Shown one piece after another: positions 28,461-39,683 of a stretch of DNA of 64,000 bases. Source of the DNA: Circinella umbellata (lineage: Eukaryota > Mucoromycota > Mucoromycetes > Mucorales > Lichtheimiaceae); the NCBI GenBank assembly GCA_025093555.1, contig JAIWNF010000007.1:372001-436000 (forward strand), in the 5' to 3' direction. The first letter of the stretch is position 1. Each line of letters starts with the position of its first letter. Both the position numbers and the translations under genes were made by a program. The notes below the pieces were generated by a model that worked only from the letters and a program-made list of their open reading frames with translations, made no database searches and was not told where the DNA came from.

Positions 28461-28990
28461 TAATAAGAAAACATTGTACTATCTATTTATCATATTAATA
28501 AAATATAATCATTACGTATCGTTACTATTATATAATATGTATTTTTTGGAATAGTGATGGTAGCAGTAGTTGACGAAAATAATCATATTTTCCAATTTTA
28601 TGAATACTAAACATTATACCAATGAAAACTACTCAAAAAAAGTTACAAAAAAATTAATACGTAGAGTCATAATAATAGGTAAAGATTTTTGTAATCACAC
28701 AAAAAAGTAACAGAAAGGAAGTTACACTTGAGCGAGAGAAAATGCAACGTTAAATTTATCATTAAAAAAAGTGGTGAACGTGAAATATATGAGATGGGAG
28801 GGGGGGAATGAATCAATTAAGTAAGAATGAGAAAAAAAGAGGATCAAGTTATAAAAAAAAAGTTAGAGAGGGATAGTGAGGTTACAAATAAAAAAAAAAT
28901 TGGATGGTGATTGTTTGTTGTTGTTATTTACAAAAGCACAATAATAAAGTAAAAAAAAAAGGAAAGAAAGAGGGAAACAAGGGTATCTCA
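28461..28990. other. convergent intergenic spacer
   Basis: About 530 bp between two convergent genes; purine-rich on the plus strand toward 28800-28980. It probably holds both 3' UTRs; no other feature seen. Confidence 0.4.
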
Positions 28991-30748
28991 TCAATCAAAT
29001 AATAATCCACCAGCACTTGAATTATTACTGCTACCACAAGTACTACTACTAGAACTACTTGCAGATATATTATCATCTGTATCTGTATCGCTTGCATAAC
29101 GTGTAAGGGCAGGTGGACGAATGGCAGGTGATCGAGGGAATGTGGAATATTCTGGCGGTGAATGAGGTGGGTGACGATTACTATTACCATTATTTTGCGG
29201 GATATCAATTTGTATAAGTGGTCGCTCATCATCATCTTCATCATAGCTTTGCTGGATGTTACGAGTTCTACTACTATTAAAAATGGGTGGATGGGAACGA
29301 GATGGGCTAATAGTGGTATTTGTAGTTGACGTTGTAGTGATCGTTGGTGTAGTAGCACCTTCTGCTCCTACAGTGCCTCTTTCCAATAATAAAGATCCTG
29401 CTTCAAGTCCATAAGCCGGCGGAGGTGCTAATGTGCCATGCATTGGCGCTAATCCCCATTTTTTTACATTTGCTTCAACAAATACGAAACCTAAAAATAA
29501 AAATAAAAAATTTAATGTTTGTGTGAGGGATCTGTCATTTTTTTTTTACGTTTCAGATCCGCTATGATATAAATAACCCTTTTGATTCCAACGAAAAAAA
29601 AAAAGCTTTTCCCTCGCTGATTTATTTACCCATTTGGCCTAAATTGACATGAACTTGACAGGGTCCATTTGCACCAATGGTTGGAAACAAGTTCCAACGT
29701 AATCCAGTACATGCATCATCCAGTCTACGTCCATTCCTTGTAAAGAAAATCGTTCCAGATCGATGTCGATATCCTACACCAACCACATCCCCTTCTTGAA
29801 ACGCTGCACCATAAGGTTTTCCTTGAAATGGGTTGTTAAAATGTTTATAGCCTGTGTCACTGAAAAATGCAATTGAATGTCGATTCCAGCCTGGATAATA
29901 ATGATAATGGGGATAAGTATAAAAACCTGATTTTTTTTTTAAAAATATATATATATATATTTGATACTTGTTGTTACCTGGTAACCTAAAATACGGATAA
30001 GGTTTTGTTGCTACACCAACAGCAACTGTCGTTGTCGTAGGTTTTTCAAACATTTTCGCCTGATTATTCAACAATGATGCGAATCAGTATATGCATTACT
30101 TTCGATAGATTATAACAAGAAAGAAAAAATAATTATAGTTGCTATTTACCTCCCAATAGTAAACGTCTTGGTTTCTTGGCAAGGGTAAGTTGGTTTGTAC
30201 ACAATTTTCACCGCTAAAAAATTGGATCTCTGTACGCGCTGATACAAAACTGTTGGATTCCATATCCCATTCAAATTCAAAAGCTGACACACCTTTTTCT
30301 TGTATTGAGACAAATTGTGAAAGTGTAATATCGGTGGGTATACTGTCTGGAGGATATCGTTGTTGAAATACTATAATAAAATATATGTAAAGTTAGTTTA
30401 GTCCTAATGCTCCTAGTACTATATCTTTTACTGCTACTACCACAATATTATTGCAACCATTATTATTATATTTTACATAAAAACAATGCTAGTAATAATA
30501 TTATGCAATTGCTTTTTATTTAAATTGCAAAACACACCTTTGGCTTGCTCGTAGCTAATTCTCGCATCTTCTGAAAGTGTCGCTAAAAATGAAGGTGTTT
30601 CTTCAAACTCGCTTGCACATTCCGGGTCGTCTGTACCGCCAAGGAACAATCGGTCCCCTCCCGCCTTTGTAAAGCATAATAACACAATGATGACGAGAAA
30701 AAATACAACGACGCCGACAATAAATATCCACGTATAGCTGCTGTCCAT
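28991..30748 (-). CDS. SSH4: SSH4/EAR1-like endosomal SPRY adaptor for Rsp5 ubiquitin ligase
   Basis: Five exons: 30748-30538, 30370-30150, 30059-29978, 29890-29630, 29490-28991; 424 aa. Residues about 7-27 form a single transmembrane helix (WIFIVGVVVFFLVIIVLLCF) after a short lumenal end. The SPRY domain follows: FEFEWDME, NQDVYYWEAKMFEK, VAVGVATKPYPYFRLPGWN, GDVVGVGYRHRSGTIFFTRNG, VHVNLGQMGFVFVEANVKKWG. The C-terminal cytosolic tail has PY motifs (PPPAY and PPEY), the WW-binding sites for Rsp5/Nedd4. Family role: recruits Rsp5 to endosomal and vacuolar membrane cargo for ubiquitination and MVB sorting. All junctions are in frame. Its start lies 833 bp downstream of the BCS1 stop, same strand. 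Confidence 0.88.
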
Positions 30749-31580
30749 GTTTTAGCCCGGACGCTAATATTCGTCTCGTTGAAAATGCTAAAGGAGAGAA
30801 GAATCGTTATTTGTTGTTGTTTTTTCACTGAATGGTGTGATGGTTGAACAAAAACAAAAAATAGAAGGAAAAAAAAAGAAAAGAGAAAGCAAGAAGGGGA
30901 AATAATCGCTCCATCAGAAGAGGGAAAGAAACCCAACCAATGAAATCGGAGTGAAAAAAAGGTTGTTGAACTTTCTAAATGATTTGTTGCTTTTTCACTT
31001 ATTGAATTGAAATGTTTACAAATATTCGAATAGGTGCAATAGTCAGCCATTTTTATTTTTAATAATTTTATAATAGTATCCATCTTCTAAAATAGAATGT
31101 TTTGCTCATGCCTTCTACATATTCTTTGTTATGAAAGGCACATATCAACTGCGTATGTCTGACATCGGGAGACAACATGAGCACTGTAGCATTTTTTTAA
31201 AACTTAATAAGCTTAATATATAGTATATAATGCTATTGAACAAAAATACACATAGTTGCTAATGATTATTAGTTACATCTTGAAGAAACGCCGTCACCAC
31301 CGCGCGGACAGCTTTGTTGTTACTCCAAGTAGGGGAACACTAGAATTGATTGACTATATAGCCTCGGATTTAAAGCATACTAGGTAAGAAGGGAAATCAA
31401 TAGATGAGTAAGATTTGCATATATATTCGACTTTATTGGGTCAGTCTAACCCAAGTCTATAAAACTCCTCACTGCTCAACATACATCCATATATAAATAA
31501 TTAAAAGCTCTATTTCTTTTTGTTTTTATTATCAATGATAATAATAAGAGGAAATAATAGATAGATACATAATAAAAGTT
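30749..31580. promoter_or_regulatory. promoter-side spacer of the SSH4-like gene
   Basis: The 832 bp between the SSH4-like ATG and the BCS1 stop. No ORF with plausible composition; the 166-codon frame across 30583-31083 is a shadow overlapping exon 1. Purine-rich tracts at 30846-30960. Confidence 0.4.
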
Positions 31581-33344
31581 CTACATTAATTGTGTCCAAA
31601 GGAGTTCAGCTTGCTCTACTGATTCTTCAGGCTTATCTTTGAAATAAACAAAATGACCCTGTATTTTTTTTTACAACAATAATATTTAATAAAAATGATT
31701 ATTTTCTTTTAAAAAAACAACAATTCCCAATCATTTCTGATACTTACTTGGAGACTTGCTGTACTAATTTGTCTATCCTTGACTCTGTCAAAGAATGCAT
31801 CTTCCAATTCTTTATTATCCTTGCCGTAGAAACGTGAGAACATACCCCGAATTTGAGATTCTGTAGCATTTCCAAGGAATTCCTTCATATCTACTCTTCC
31901 AGGTCGTATTAAGGCAGCATCCAAGTTTTCAACATGATTAGTTGTTAAAAAGATAATACGTTCTTCTGCTGATGCAACACCATCTAATGCGTTGAGAAGA
32001 CCACTAAATGTAATCATGGATTGATATCTAAGATTCAAAAATAAGGTATTAGTATATAAAATCGTTACATGATATGTAGTTGGCTTTTTCTTTTTCTTTT
32101 TACCCTTGCTTATCCGCTTGAGCACGTTTTGTAAAAGCAGCATCGATATCTTCCAACAACATGATACTTCGCTCAGGGACATTACTTAATAAATGATTTA
32201 ATCGATCATCTGTCAACCCACGTTCTGATAGATTCAATATACAAATATTGTATTCCAATTCTCCCTAAAAACCAATAGCAAATGTTTATCAACAATCCTT
32301 TTTTAAACATGCACGCACACACACACACACATATATATATGTATGTGTGTGTCTGTGTGTGTGTGTGTGTTCATCGCTTTTGCTCCCTATTCAGATAATT
32401 ATACATACTGCAAGTGATTGGATAAAGCTACTCTTTCCTGAACCTGGTGGACCATACAACAAGTAACCTCTTCGATATGGAATACCTCGTTCATTATACC
32501 ATTTTCCATTCCCAATAAAGGCACGAACATCCTCTACAATACGTTCCTTGATCCCATCATCTAAAATCACCGAATCTAATAATCGTCGACGTCGTGGCAT
32601 ACCAAATGGGCGCCACTCAGGACCATATGATGTATAAATGACTGTCTTCCCTTCTTGTTTTTTTAATGCCATTTCTTGTGCTTCTGATAAAAGCTCTTTG
32701 AATACTTTTCGGTCCTGGGACAGCGTTGTGATTGTGATTGTTTCCCAAGGACTTCCTGTAGATAAATCCATCATTTTCCCATCACGTTGACGTTGTACTT
32801 TCATCCATACACCGTGCCATCGAAAATAATGAATACCAGGACCAGGGACCAAACCAAACGTTGTTGATATACTGCCATTGTCATGTTGTTTATATGAAGT
32901 TTCTACAGCTAAATGTTGCAATCGTCCTCGTTTAGGTGCTTGTTGAGACATCCATTGTAAGAACCACAAGTATGATTTGTCTTTAGAAGGGATCTCGAGT
33001 GTAACCAATAAACGTCGTTGTAAATAGCCTGCTCCAAGTGTTAAACCTTGTCGTAATAATGTCAAACCAGCACCCACACCAATCAAACCAAACCCTGCCG
33101 AAAAATAAGGGTTGGAGGTAATACTACTCAAGAGTCCTGATTCTTCTTTATTCTTTGGTTGTTGTTGTAAATCAATGCCATTAGTTTGTTGTGGATCGGT
33201 TGGGATTGTTGCAGGATCGGCCAGGGTAGCCCCTTGGTTTGGCAATAACATTTTTTTTTTGGTTGCAAATGAGTTGGTGTCAAAGAGAAATTTTGTACTG
33301 CCGCCGCTGTAGCACTTAAAATATCCAGTGTTTAAAGCCATCAT
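31581..33344 (-). CDS. BCS1: mitochondrial chaperone BCS1 (AAA ATPase)
   Basis: Four exons: 33344-32409, 32264-32104, 32027-31748, 31658-31581; 484 aa. The N-terminus holds a hydrophobic stretch ([17 protein letters not shown]) followed by a basic amphipathic segment, the bipartite internal presequence typical of BCS1. The BCS1-specific domain runs to [12 protein letters not shown] and [23 protein letters not shown] motifs: Walker [10 protein letters not shown], Walker [12 protein letters not shown], second region [25 protein letters not shown]. Family role: inner-membrane heptamer that moves the folded Rieske iron-sulfur protein across the membrane during complex III assembly. Two adjacent ATGs (33344, 33341) and a further in-frame Met after the first 30 residues are possible starts; I took the first. 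Intron 1 (32265-32408) contains a strong CA/TG inverted repeat. Confidence 0.93.
32316..32370. repeat. (CA)n(TA)n(TG)n inverted microsatellite in BCS1 intron 1
   Basis: A cacaca run is followed by tatata and then by tgtgtg, so the two arms are complementary and can form a hairpin with a short AT core. It occupies roughly a third of the 144-nt intron 1 of BCS1. Confidence 0.85.
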
Positions 33345-33554
33345 TTAAAGAAACGCATTATACTGGCTGATAATAGGGTCGTATAACTACAAAGGATTTG
33401 TGTATATTTATATAGAAAGCATGTTATATACAAATATGGACCATGATGATAATTACTATGAAAACTAATATAAATGAAAAAAGGCTGGTATAAGATTTGT
33501 TGTGTGGTCAACGATTATAAAATGAACACTTTATAATAGAATGAGGTACTATGA

Positions 33555-34821
33555 TTATCGCTGCCTTCTTGAAATGCTGTCTCTCTCAAGATTTCTTCGT
33601 AATTGATCGTCTCTGTAATTATATCTTCTTGATGATCGGTCGCTGTGATGATGATACTCTTTTGATGACCGATTATCTCTGTTGTAATGATGCTCTCTTG
33701 AAGAATGATCATCTTTATGCTGATATTCTCTTGAAGAACGACCATCACTGTAGCGATATTCTCTTGAAGTACGATCATCACTTCTATGATAATTTCTTTT
33801 CGGTGAAATATCGTCACGATCACGATGGTGACGTGATGTGGATCTTTTTCTTTTCCTTGATGGACTTTGACTTGTTTTATTCCTTCTCCTGTCCCTACTT
33901 GAACTTCTTCCTCTTCTTTTCACCAACGATGATCCAGGCGAACGTGAACGAGAAGATTTTGAACGACGCCGGTGAAGAGGTTCATCATCGCTTTTTAATT
34001 GTCCAAAACGCCAATTATCAGATCGACGTTGATCGTGAGATATATTTATTTCCGGGTAATCATCATTGCGTCCATTTTTACTATTTTGTTTTACAGAAAA
34101 AAGAAAAACAGTATCTAGTCAGAAAAATAGAAATTCAATGGTGTCAATTAAAATTGATAATAAAAATAATAAGAAGTAAAACCTACGCTGGCCATCGAAA
34201 TGGCTTATCTCGTGCACCAAATCTTAATTGACCACTTTCTTTTTTACCACCAAATCCACCGCCTAATCTACGAGGGACCCACCCCTCCATGACTCGACTT
34301 CTTTCATAATCCACCAAAATAATATGTTCATCTAAAACATCATGTTGTGCTTTATCATATGCAGTTCGAGCATCTCGTTCATGTTCAAATGTAACAAAAC
34401 CATAACCTTGTGAAGTTCCTGTAACTATACACTACAAAATCAATATTTCAAAAATAAAGGGAATTTTGGGGACGATAAGTACATACCAAGATTGTAGATC
34501 AAACGAACATGAGTGATTTCACCAAACTGCTTGAAATGTGTACGTAACCCTTCTTCTGTTGTATTAAAATTAAGTCTTCCTACAAAGATAGTTTTTTTGG
34601 GATCTGTTGGTTGATCCTTTGGAGGATGATCTGCATAAATATAAAAATATAATTAGCAAAAAAAGAAAAAGGAATCAGAAGAACGTGTCTATAAATGAGA
34701 TTGCTCTTCTTTCCATACAATGCGCTTGTTGAGCTCGTTTAACTGCATGATCATGGGGAGTAACATCAGTGCCATCGATGGATCCTGCTTGAAGCGGATC
34801 GTATATCTTGGCAAACCACAT
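33555..34821 (-). CDS. SNRNP35: U11/U12 small nuclear ribonucleoprotein 35 kDa protein
   Basis: Four exons: 34821-34719, 34630-34487, 34424-34187, 34080-33555; 336 aa. Starts [19 protein letters not shown], closely matching the human U11/U12-35K start. One RRM: RNP2 TIFVGRLNF and RNP1 SQGYGFVTF. The diagnostic stretch [20 protein letters not shown] followed by [13 protein letters not shown] distinguishes it from U1-70K. The C-terminus is an Arg/Ser/His-rich tail of repeated SSREY(x)H-type units. Family role: U11 snRNP component of the minor spliceosome that binds the 5' splice-site side of U12-type introns, counterpart of U1-70K. Its presence implies that this fungus keeps U12-dependent splicing. 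None of the introns I resolved in this window has a U12-type GTATCC or ATATCC donor. Confidence 0.9.
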
Positions 34822-35688
34822 TTTTTTTCTTAAAAGGCTAGAAGGAGTTAGTTTTGCTTAATTCGGAAGAAAATAAGCTTACCTATTTATTTGGATTACT
34901 CTTTTTGTAATTCATCTCACAATAGTAAGTAATGATATATATCTTACTCTCTTTATCTTGATTATACATAGCATCTATCTTTCACTGCTTTACTTAGACA
35001 ATGACGATGACATTACCAAAAAAAAAGTCAATAATTGATTACCGCACCTTCCCATACCTCCTAAGTAAAATGATTTCACTTGATCTGTCATCAAATCATT
35101 TGAGTAATAATAGACGCGAGGTTTTTCATATCGCAGTGAAATACTTTTGTTATAAAAATACATACGTTGGTTCGAAGAACGAGATATGATGGCCCATGAA
35201 ACTGTTTTTCTCGTACGTAAATATCTTATATCCTCATTCTATAAATCCAACAATGATACTAGCAAAGATTCGTTGACAGATAATAGTTACTTATAGGTTT
35301 TATTAAACCTACGTATCATTAATACCAAAAGGAATCTTTGATGTTGCTGGGTAACAACTAGTTTTGCGTCTTGACGTTAACAAAAGATATTTATTTTGAT
35401 TGTAACATTTTTGCTCTATCCGACCTAAACCTCTTTACTTCAAACCATTATTCCTTTTCAAATCCATAAGAAATTTCAAATCTATACGCTATTCTATCAT
35501 TTTATTAATTTTGATTTTTCTGTTGCACACTTTTGAATGATTAGATATAATAATTTGAAGTTGGACGAAAAAAAAAAGTAGACAAGCTGCTAAGCTGAAA
35601 AGATATGTTAGAAACGTATAGTATCACTTTTTTAGTAATGTAAGAGTTAGTAAAACTAACTATGTTTTCCGATAAACATTAAATTTTT
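34822..35688. other. intergenic spacer left of the LINE
   Basis: About 870 bp, AT-rich, with the SNRNP35 promoter at its left end. The 62-codon plus frame at 35001-35189 has no motif. Nothing else seen. Confidence 0.4.
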
Positions 35689-35703
35689 AATATATTTACT
35701 ATT
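35689..35703. repeat. LINE target site duplication, 3' side
   Basis: AATATATTTACTATT, identical to 41473-41487 on the far side of the element. It directly abuts the poly-T tract (poly-A tail of the minus-strand element), so its last T may belong to the tail. Confidence 0.88.
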
Positions 35704-35796
35704 TTTTTTTTTTTTTTTTTTTTTTTTTTGTTTGGTAAATATATATATTGAGACAGAGAAAATTAAAGAAATTGATGTTTCGAGAACAATTAAGGA

Positions 35797-38700
35797 CTAA
35801 TCATCAGAGGGGGCTTGCAACGAGTGAATAATTTTTAAAGCCGAACGAGAAACTTGTATGGGGTCAAAAGGATGATTATTGAAAATCAAATTCCAGTATG
35901 AGCGCCAGAGGGCCAGCAAAGTTCCTTGGATAACATTAGTGTATTCAACAAAAGCGTGTGTGGGTATCAGATCCCAGCGAAGATCCATAATGACCCGAAG
36001 AAGGTTACGTTCATCAGGCTCACAAAGAAAGATCGGTCCCCATGTACGAGTCCAAACTGACCAGCGTACTGGACAGCTGACTAAAAAGTGAGAAGAACTA
36101 TCAATTGTGATATGACAAAGTTGACAGATATTGGTTGCGTGATGTTCCGGGATTAATTCATGTAAACGTTGTGAGGTGGGAAGAGTGCGATGTACCGCCC
36201 TGAACCAGAGATTACGCCCTGCAGAAAACATGGAGAGAGACCAAAATTTGGTCCATTGAGCTGCAGTAATTCCTTTAACACGAGGAGAACAATGAATGTG
36301 TTCATTAGTATATAATTTTCTATAAAGTCGGGTGCTGGTTGGTGTGGTTGATGAAAGCAAAGTACAAGAATCTAATAGAGACGAAGCATCATTGTTGCCA
36401 AGGTCACCAGAATGGCTGGCTAATGGTGATGAAGAGTCGAAACATAATCGTGCAAAAAAGAGGCGAGGTTGAAGTTTGAATGCTAGAATACTATTAACGA
36501 TCTTTTTTGAAATCTGTGGATATTGGCGGCGACCATCTGCTGGAAAGCGTGGACGTAGATATTGGAGATTTGTATCAAAAATATAAATATTATCTGTTTT
36601 GATTTTATGAAGAGTCGAATGTTGAGCGGTAATTTCAGTATACGCAAAATTGCCTTGTGGTTGCAAAGTGGAACAAACTGGTAGTTGTAATGCTAAACGA
36701 GGTGATAGTACTAGTTGATCCGTCTGAACCGATGTGCGATCAAAAGTAGAAAATAAAATATTTGAGAAGAGTTCAGTCGCTTGCTTCCATGATGGTGAGC
36801 GAGATTCAGGAAAAACAAATAAAAGTCGATGATCAGAGAGACTTGGGTTCAAATATAATAGGTGATGTACAATATAAGAAACAGTAATATCTGTCGGTAA
36901 TGAGAGATCATTATTATAATCATTGTTCAAATTTGGTGCAGAGTTGGGATAATATAAAACCGGAACGAGCCAACGAAGACAAAGAGCATGTTGTTGTAGT
37001 TGTGGATTAAGTAATTGAACCCCACCTTGCGATCGTGGCAAACAAAGTTGATCGAAAGATAGTTTTGGGAAGGTCTGGTGGGTCATGAATTTGTATATAA
37101 TAGATTTTAGCTTTTTCCAAAAAGTACCTTGAGGTGCACCAGTTAACCTTAGAGCATGCCATAATCGTGATAAAATGAGAGTATTCATAATCGTAGCGCG
37201 TCCTCGAAGAGATAAATGGCGTTGAAGATGTATATTACATTGATGTTGAATAGATAGTAACAATTGAGACATGTATTGATTGAGCTGCTGTTTTGAAGAA
37301 AAAAGAGGGAAACCCAAATAAACAATAGGTTCGGTGTTGTGGCAATCATGACATTCAGGGAAACCTTTTTCTACCAGTTTACGATTCCATTCAGGCTGAG
37401 GTTTCCCAGACAAAGAAAGAGAAATGGTCTTATGTGGATTCAGTTTGGCATTTGAGGCCTGTTGGTAAGTGACAAGATGGGAGACAAGTCGATCCAAATC
37501 AGAGTCATTGTTTAGAAAAATAAAAACATCATCCGCGTATCCCAATACTTTTAACGGTATAGGTGAAGAAACATAGTGCGACGCCAAAGTTGGAGGTGCA
37601 GTGGGTATGAATCCAACAAATTGATGATCAGATAAGATGGCTTGTAATAAAGGCTCAATAGCTAAGTTAAAGAGGATCGGGGACAAAGGATCACCTTGTC
37701 GAAGACCCCTGTGCTGAGTAATGGTATTGCTAAGATAGCCGTTGATGTTAATACTAATTTTGGTATTGAAAATAAATCAATTATACTCTTAATGGTGGAT
37801 GCTGGAAAGCCGAACTTTGCCAAAACTCGTGATAAATACAATGGGTGAATCCGATCATATGCCTTTTCGAAATCGAGCATTAAACCCATTGTTTTTGAGT
37901 CTGATTGCTGTTGTGCTTGTTCCATCATTAGTCGTACTAATAACCCATTATCTGCAATAAATCTATTTGGCAGAAAACCAGTTTGATATGGCGTAATTAA
38001 AGGTGGTACAATTTGTATTAAACGTTTGTTGAGAATTCTCGTAAATATTTTTGCATCACAGTTGATAAGACTTAATGGACGCCAGTTTCGCAGTGAAGAT
38101 AAATCCCCTTTTTTAGGAAGAAGTGCTAAACAAGTTTCTTGCCATGAGGATGAATAAAGCGCGTCTTTGCAAGCTTGCGTGTAAATTGTCGTAATAATAT
38201 CAGAGTAAAGAGGATGTTGAAAGAAAAGGTACCAAAAGGAGTATGATAGTCCATCAACCCCAGGACTACTCTGCTTAAGAGACCTTTTTGCAGCCTCTCG
38301 TAATTCGTCTATATCAAATTCATCTGATAAAGACGCAGCAGCCGAAGAGTCGAGACAAGAGGTGGATGGTAATGTATTAATGATGCTGTCAATTGATTCA
38401 TCCATAACATCATCAGGTGTATATAAAGACTGATAAAAATGCGTTGCTGCCTCCTGCATTCCTATTGGGTCAGAATGTAGCGTACCATTAGTTGGATGTT
38501 GGAGCTGTGCAATATATCGTGATGCTTGCCTTTGTTGGATTGTGCGTTTTAAATATCCTGCAGAGATTTCGCTTTTTTCACGCCATGTAGTACCAGAGCG
38601 GATGGCTAAAATATCTGTAATTTCTTTTTGAAGTGTGGCAATTTGAGTCTCAATAGTTGGAAGAATTTGAGCCCGTAGAACAGGTGACTTTTGTTTGCGG

Positions 38701-39683
38701 AGAAAATTATTCCGTTTACTTTGTAAAGCTTTCAATTGTTTTTGGCGCCAAGATCCACGTTCGCGGCAGTATTGTTTAATAAATTTAACCATGTGTTTTT
38801 TAATAAATTCCCAGTGTTGTTGTGGTGTGCAAGTTGGATCAAGGGTTGGATGTAGAGTAGTAAGCATAGTAGCAAATTTTTGACGAAAATCTTTGATGGT
38901 GACAAGGGTGGGATTAGCTCGCCAAAAACCTTTCCCATTGTTGGATGAGACTAATTTAATTGTCACACAGAGCAGTGCATGATCTGTCCATTGTTTATTG
39001 AGATATTGTATTTCAGGTGAATGTATGTTGGCACGGAATGCTGTACCTGTATAGATATAGTCCAAAACTGAGAATATGGAAGACCCTCGCCGAAATGTGG
39101 GAATATCAAGGTGTGGATTTAATTCCCGCATGCAGTTGGTGAAACTATTGAAGAGAAGTGAATGCCACGCAAAAGGTGCATTTAAAGTAAAATCGGATTT
39201 TTGTATATCATAATTGAAATCACCCGCAATGATTAAGTTGTCCCGGATAGAGGGATTATTAAGTGATAATGAAAGATCATTGAGTACTTGAGAATAAAAG
39301 CGATAGCGTGGTGACTTTCCGTTGGCTGGGGCATAAAGCACCATAATATAAAGTGGATCAAAGTAATGTGAAGTATGAGTAACTTTTGCTAAGATGACTC
39401 GCTGGTCAGCTGTGATAGACACAACTGATAGGATGATTTCTGGTGACATGGACACTATTCCGCAATGTTTAGTCCAGATAGAAGATGTAGTTTGAAATTG
39501 AAAATTTAAAGACGATTGAATTTGTTCAGTATGAGCGTGGCTTTCTTGAATAGCAATTAAATGAGGTTTTTGTTGTTTTAAATGTTTAATAAAGTTTGAT
39601 TCTGCAGTTGACTTATTAGTTGTTTTGATAAGACCATTGCAGTTCAATGATAGAAATTTTAAATTGAAACTTCTATTCATCAT
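35797..39683 (-). pseudogene. LINE ORF2: endonuclease-reverse transcriptase, one frameshift
   Basis: Start ATG at 39683, overlapping the ORF1 stop; about 1,295 codons with one frame change. Endonuclease first: FLSLNCNGL, the Glu in IAIQESHAH, GDFNYD, and a TDHALLCV end. The reverse transcriptase follows: PGVDGLSYSFW, NWRPLSLINCDAKIFTRIL, QTGFLPNRFIADN, catalytic LDFEKAYDRI, RGLRQGDPLSPILF, and catalytic GYADDVFIF. The C-terminal region carries a zf-RVT-type pair (CQLCHITIDSSSHFLVSC) after WFRAVHRTLPTSQRL. The frame shifts in a short T run near 37763-37768, between the 'AYDRI' and 'GLRQGDPLSP' blocks. The second half remains open to the stop at 35797-35799. No RNase H domain recognised. As read, no complete protein can be made unless a ribosome shifts frame or the base call is wrong. 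Confidence 0.92.

Noticed and set aside
30583..31083. 166-codon minus-strand frame upstream of the SSH4-like gene
   Set aside because: It overlaps exon 1 of the SSH4-like gene in another frame and has low-complexity composition; shadow ORF.
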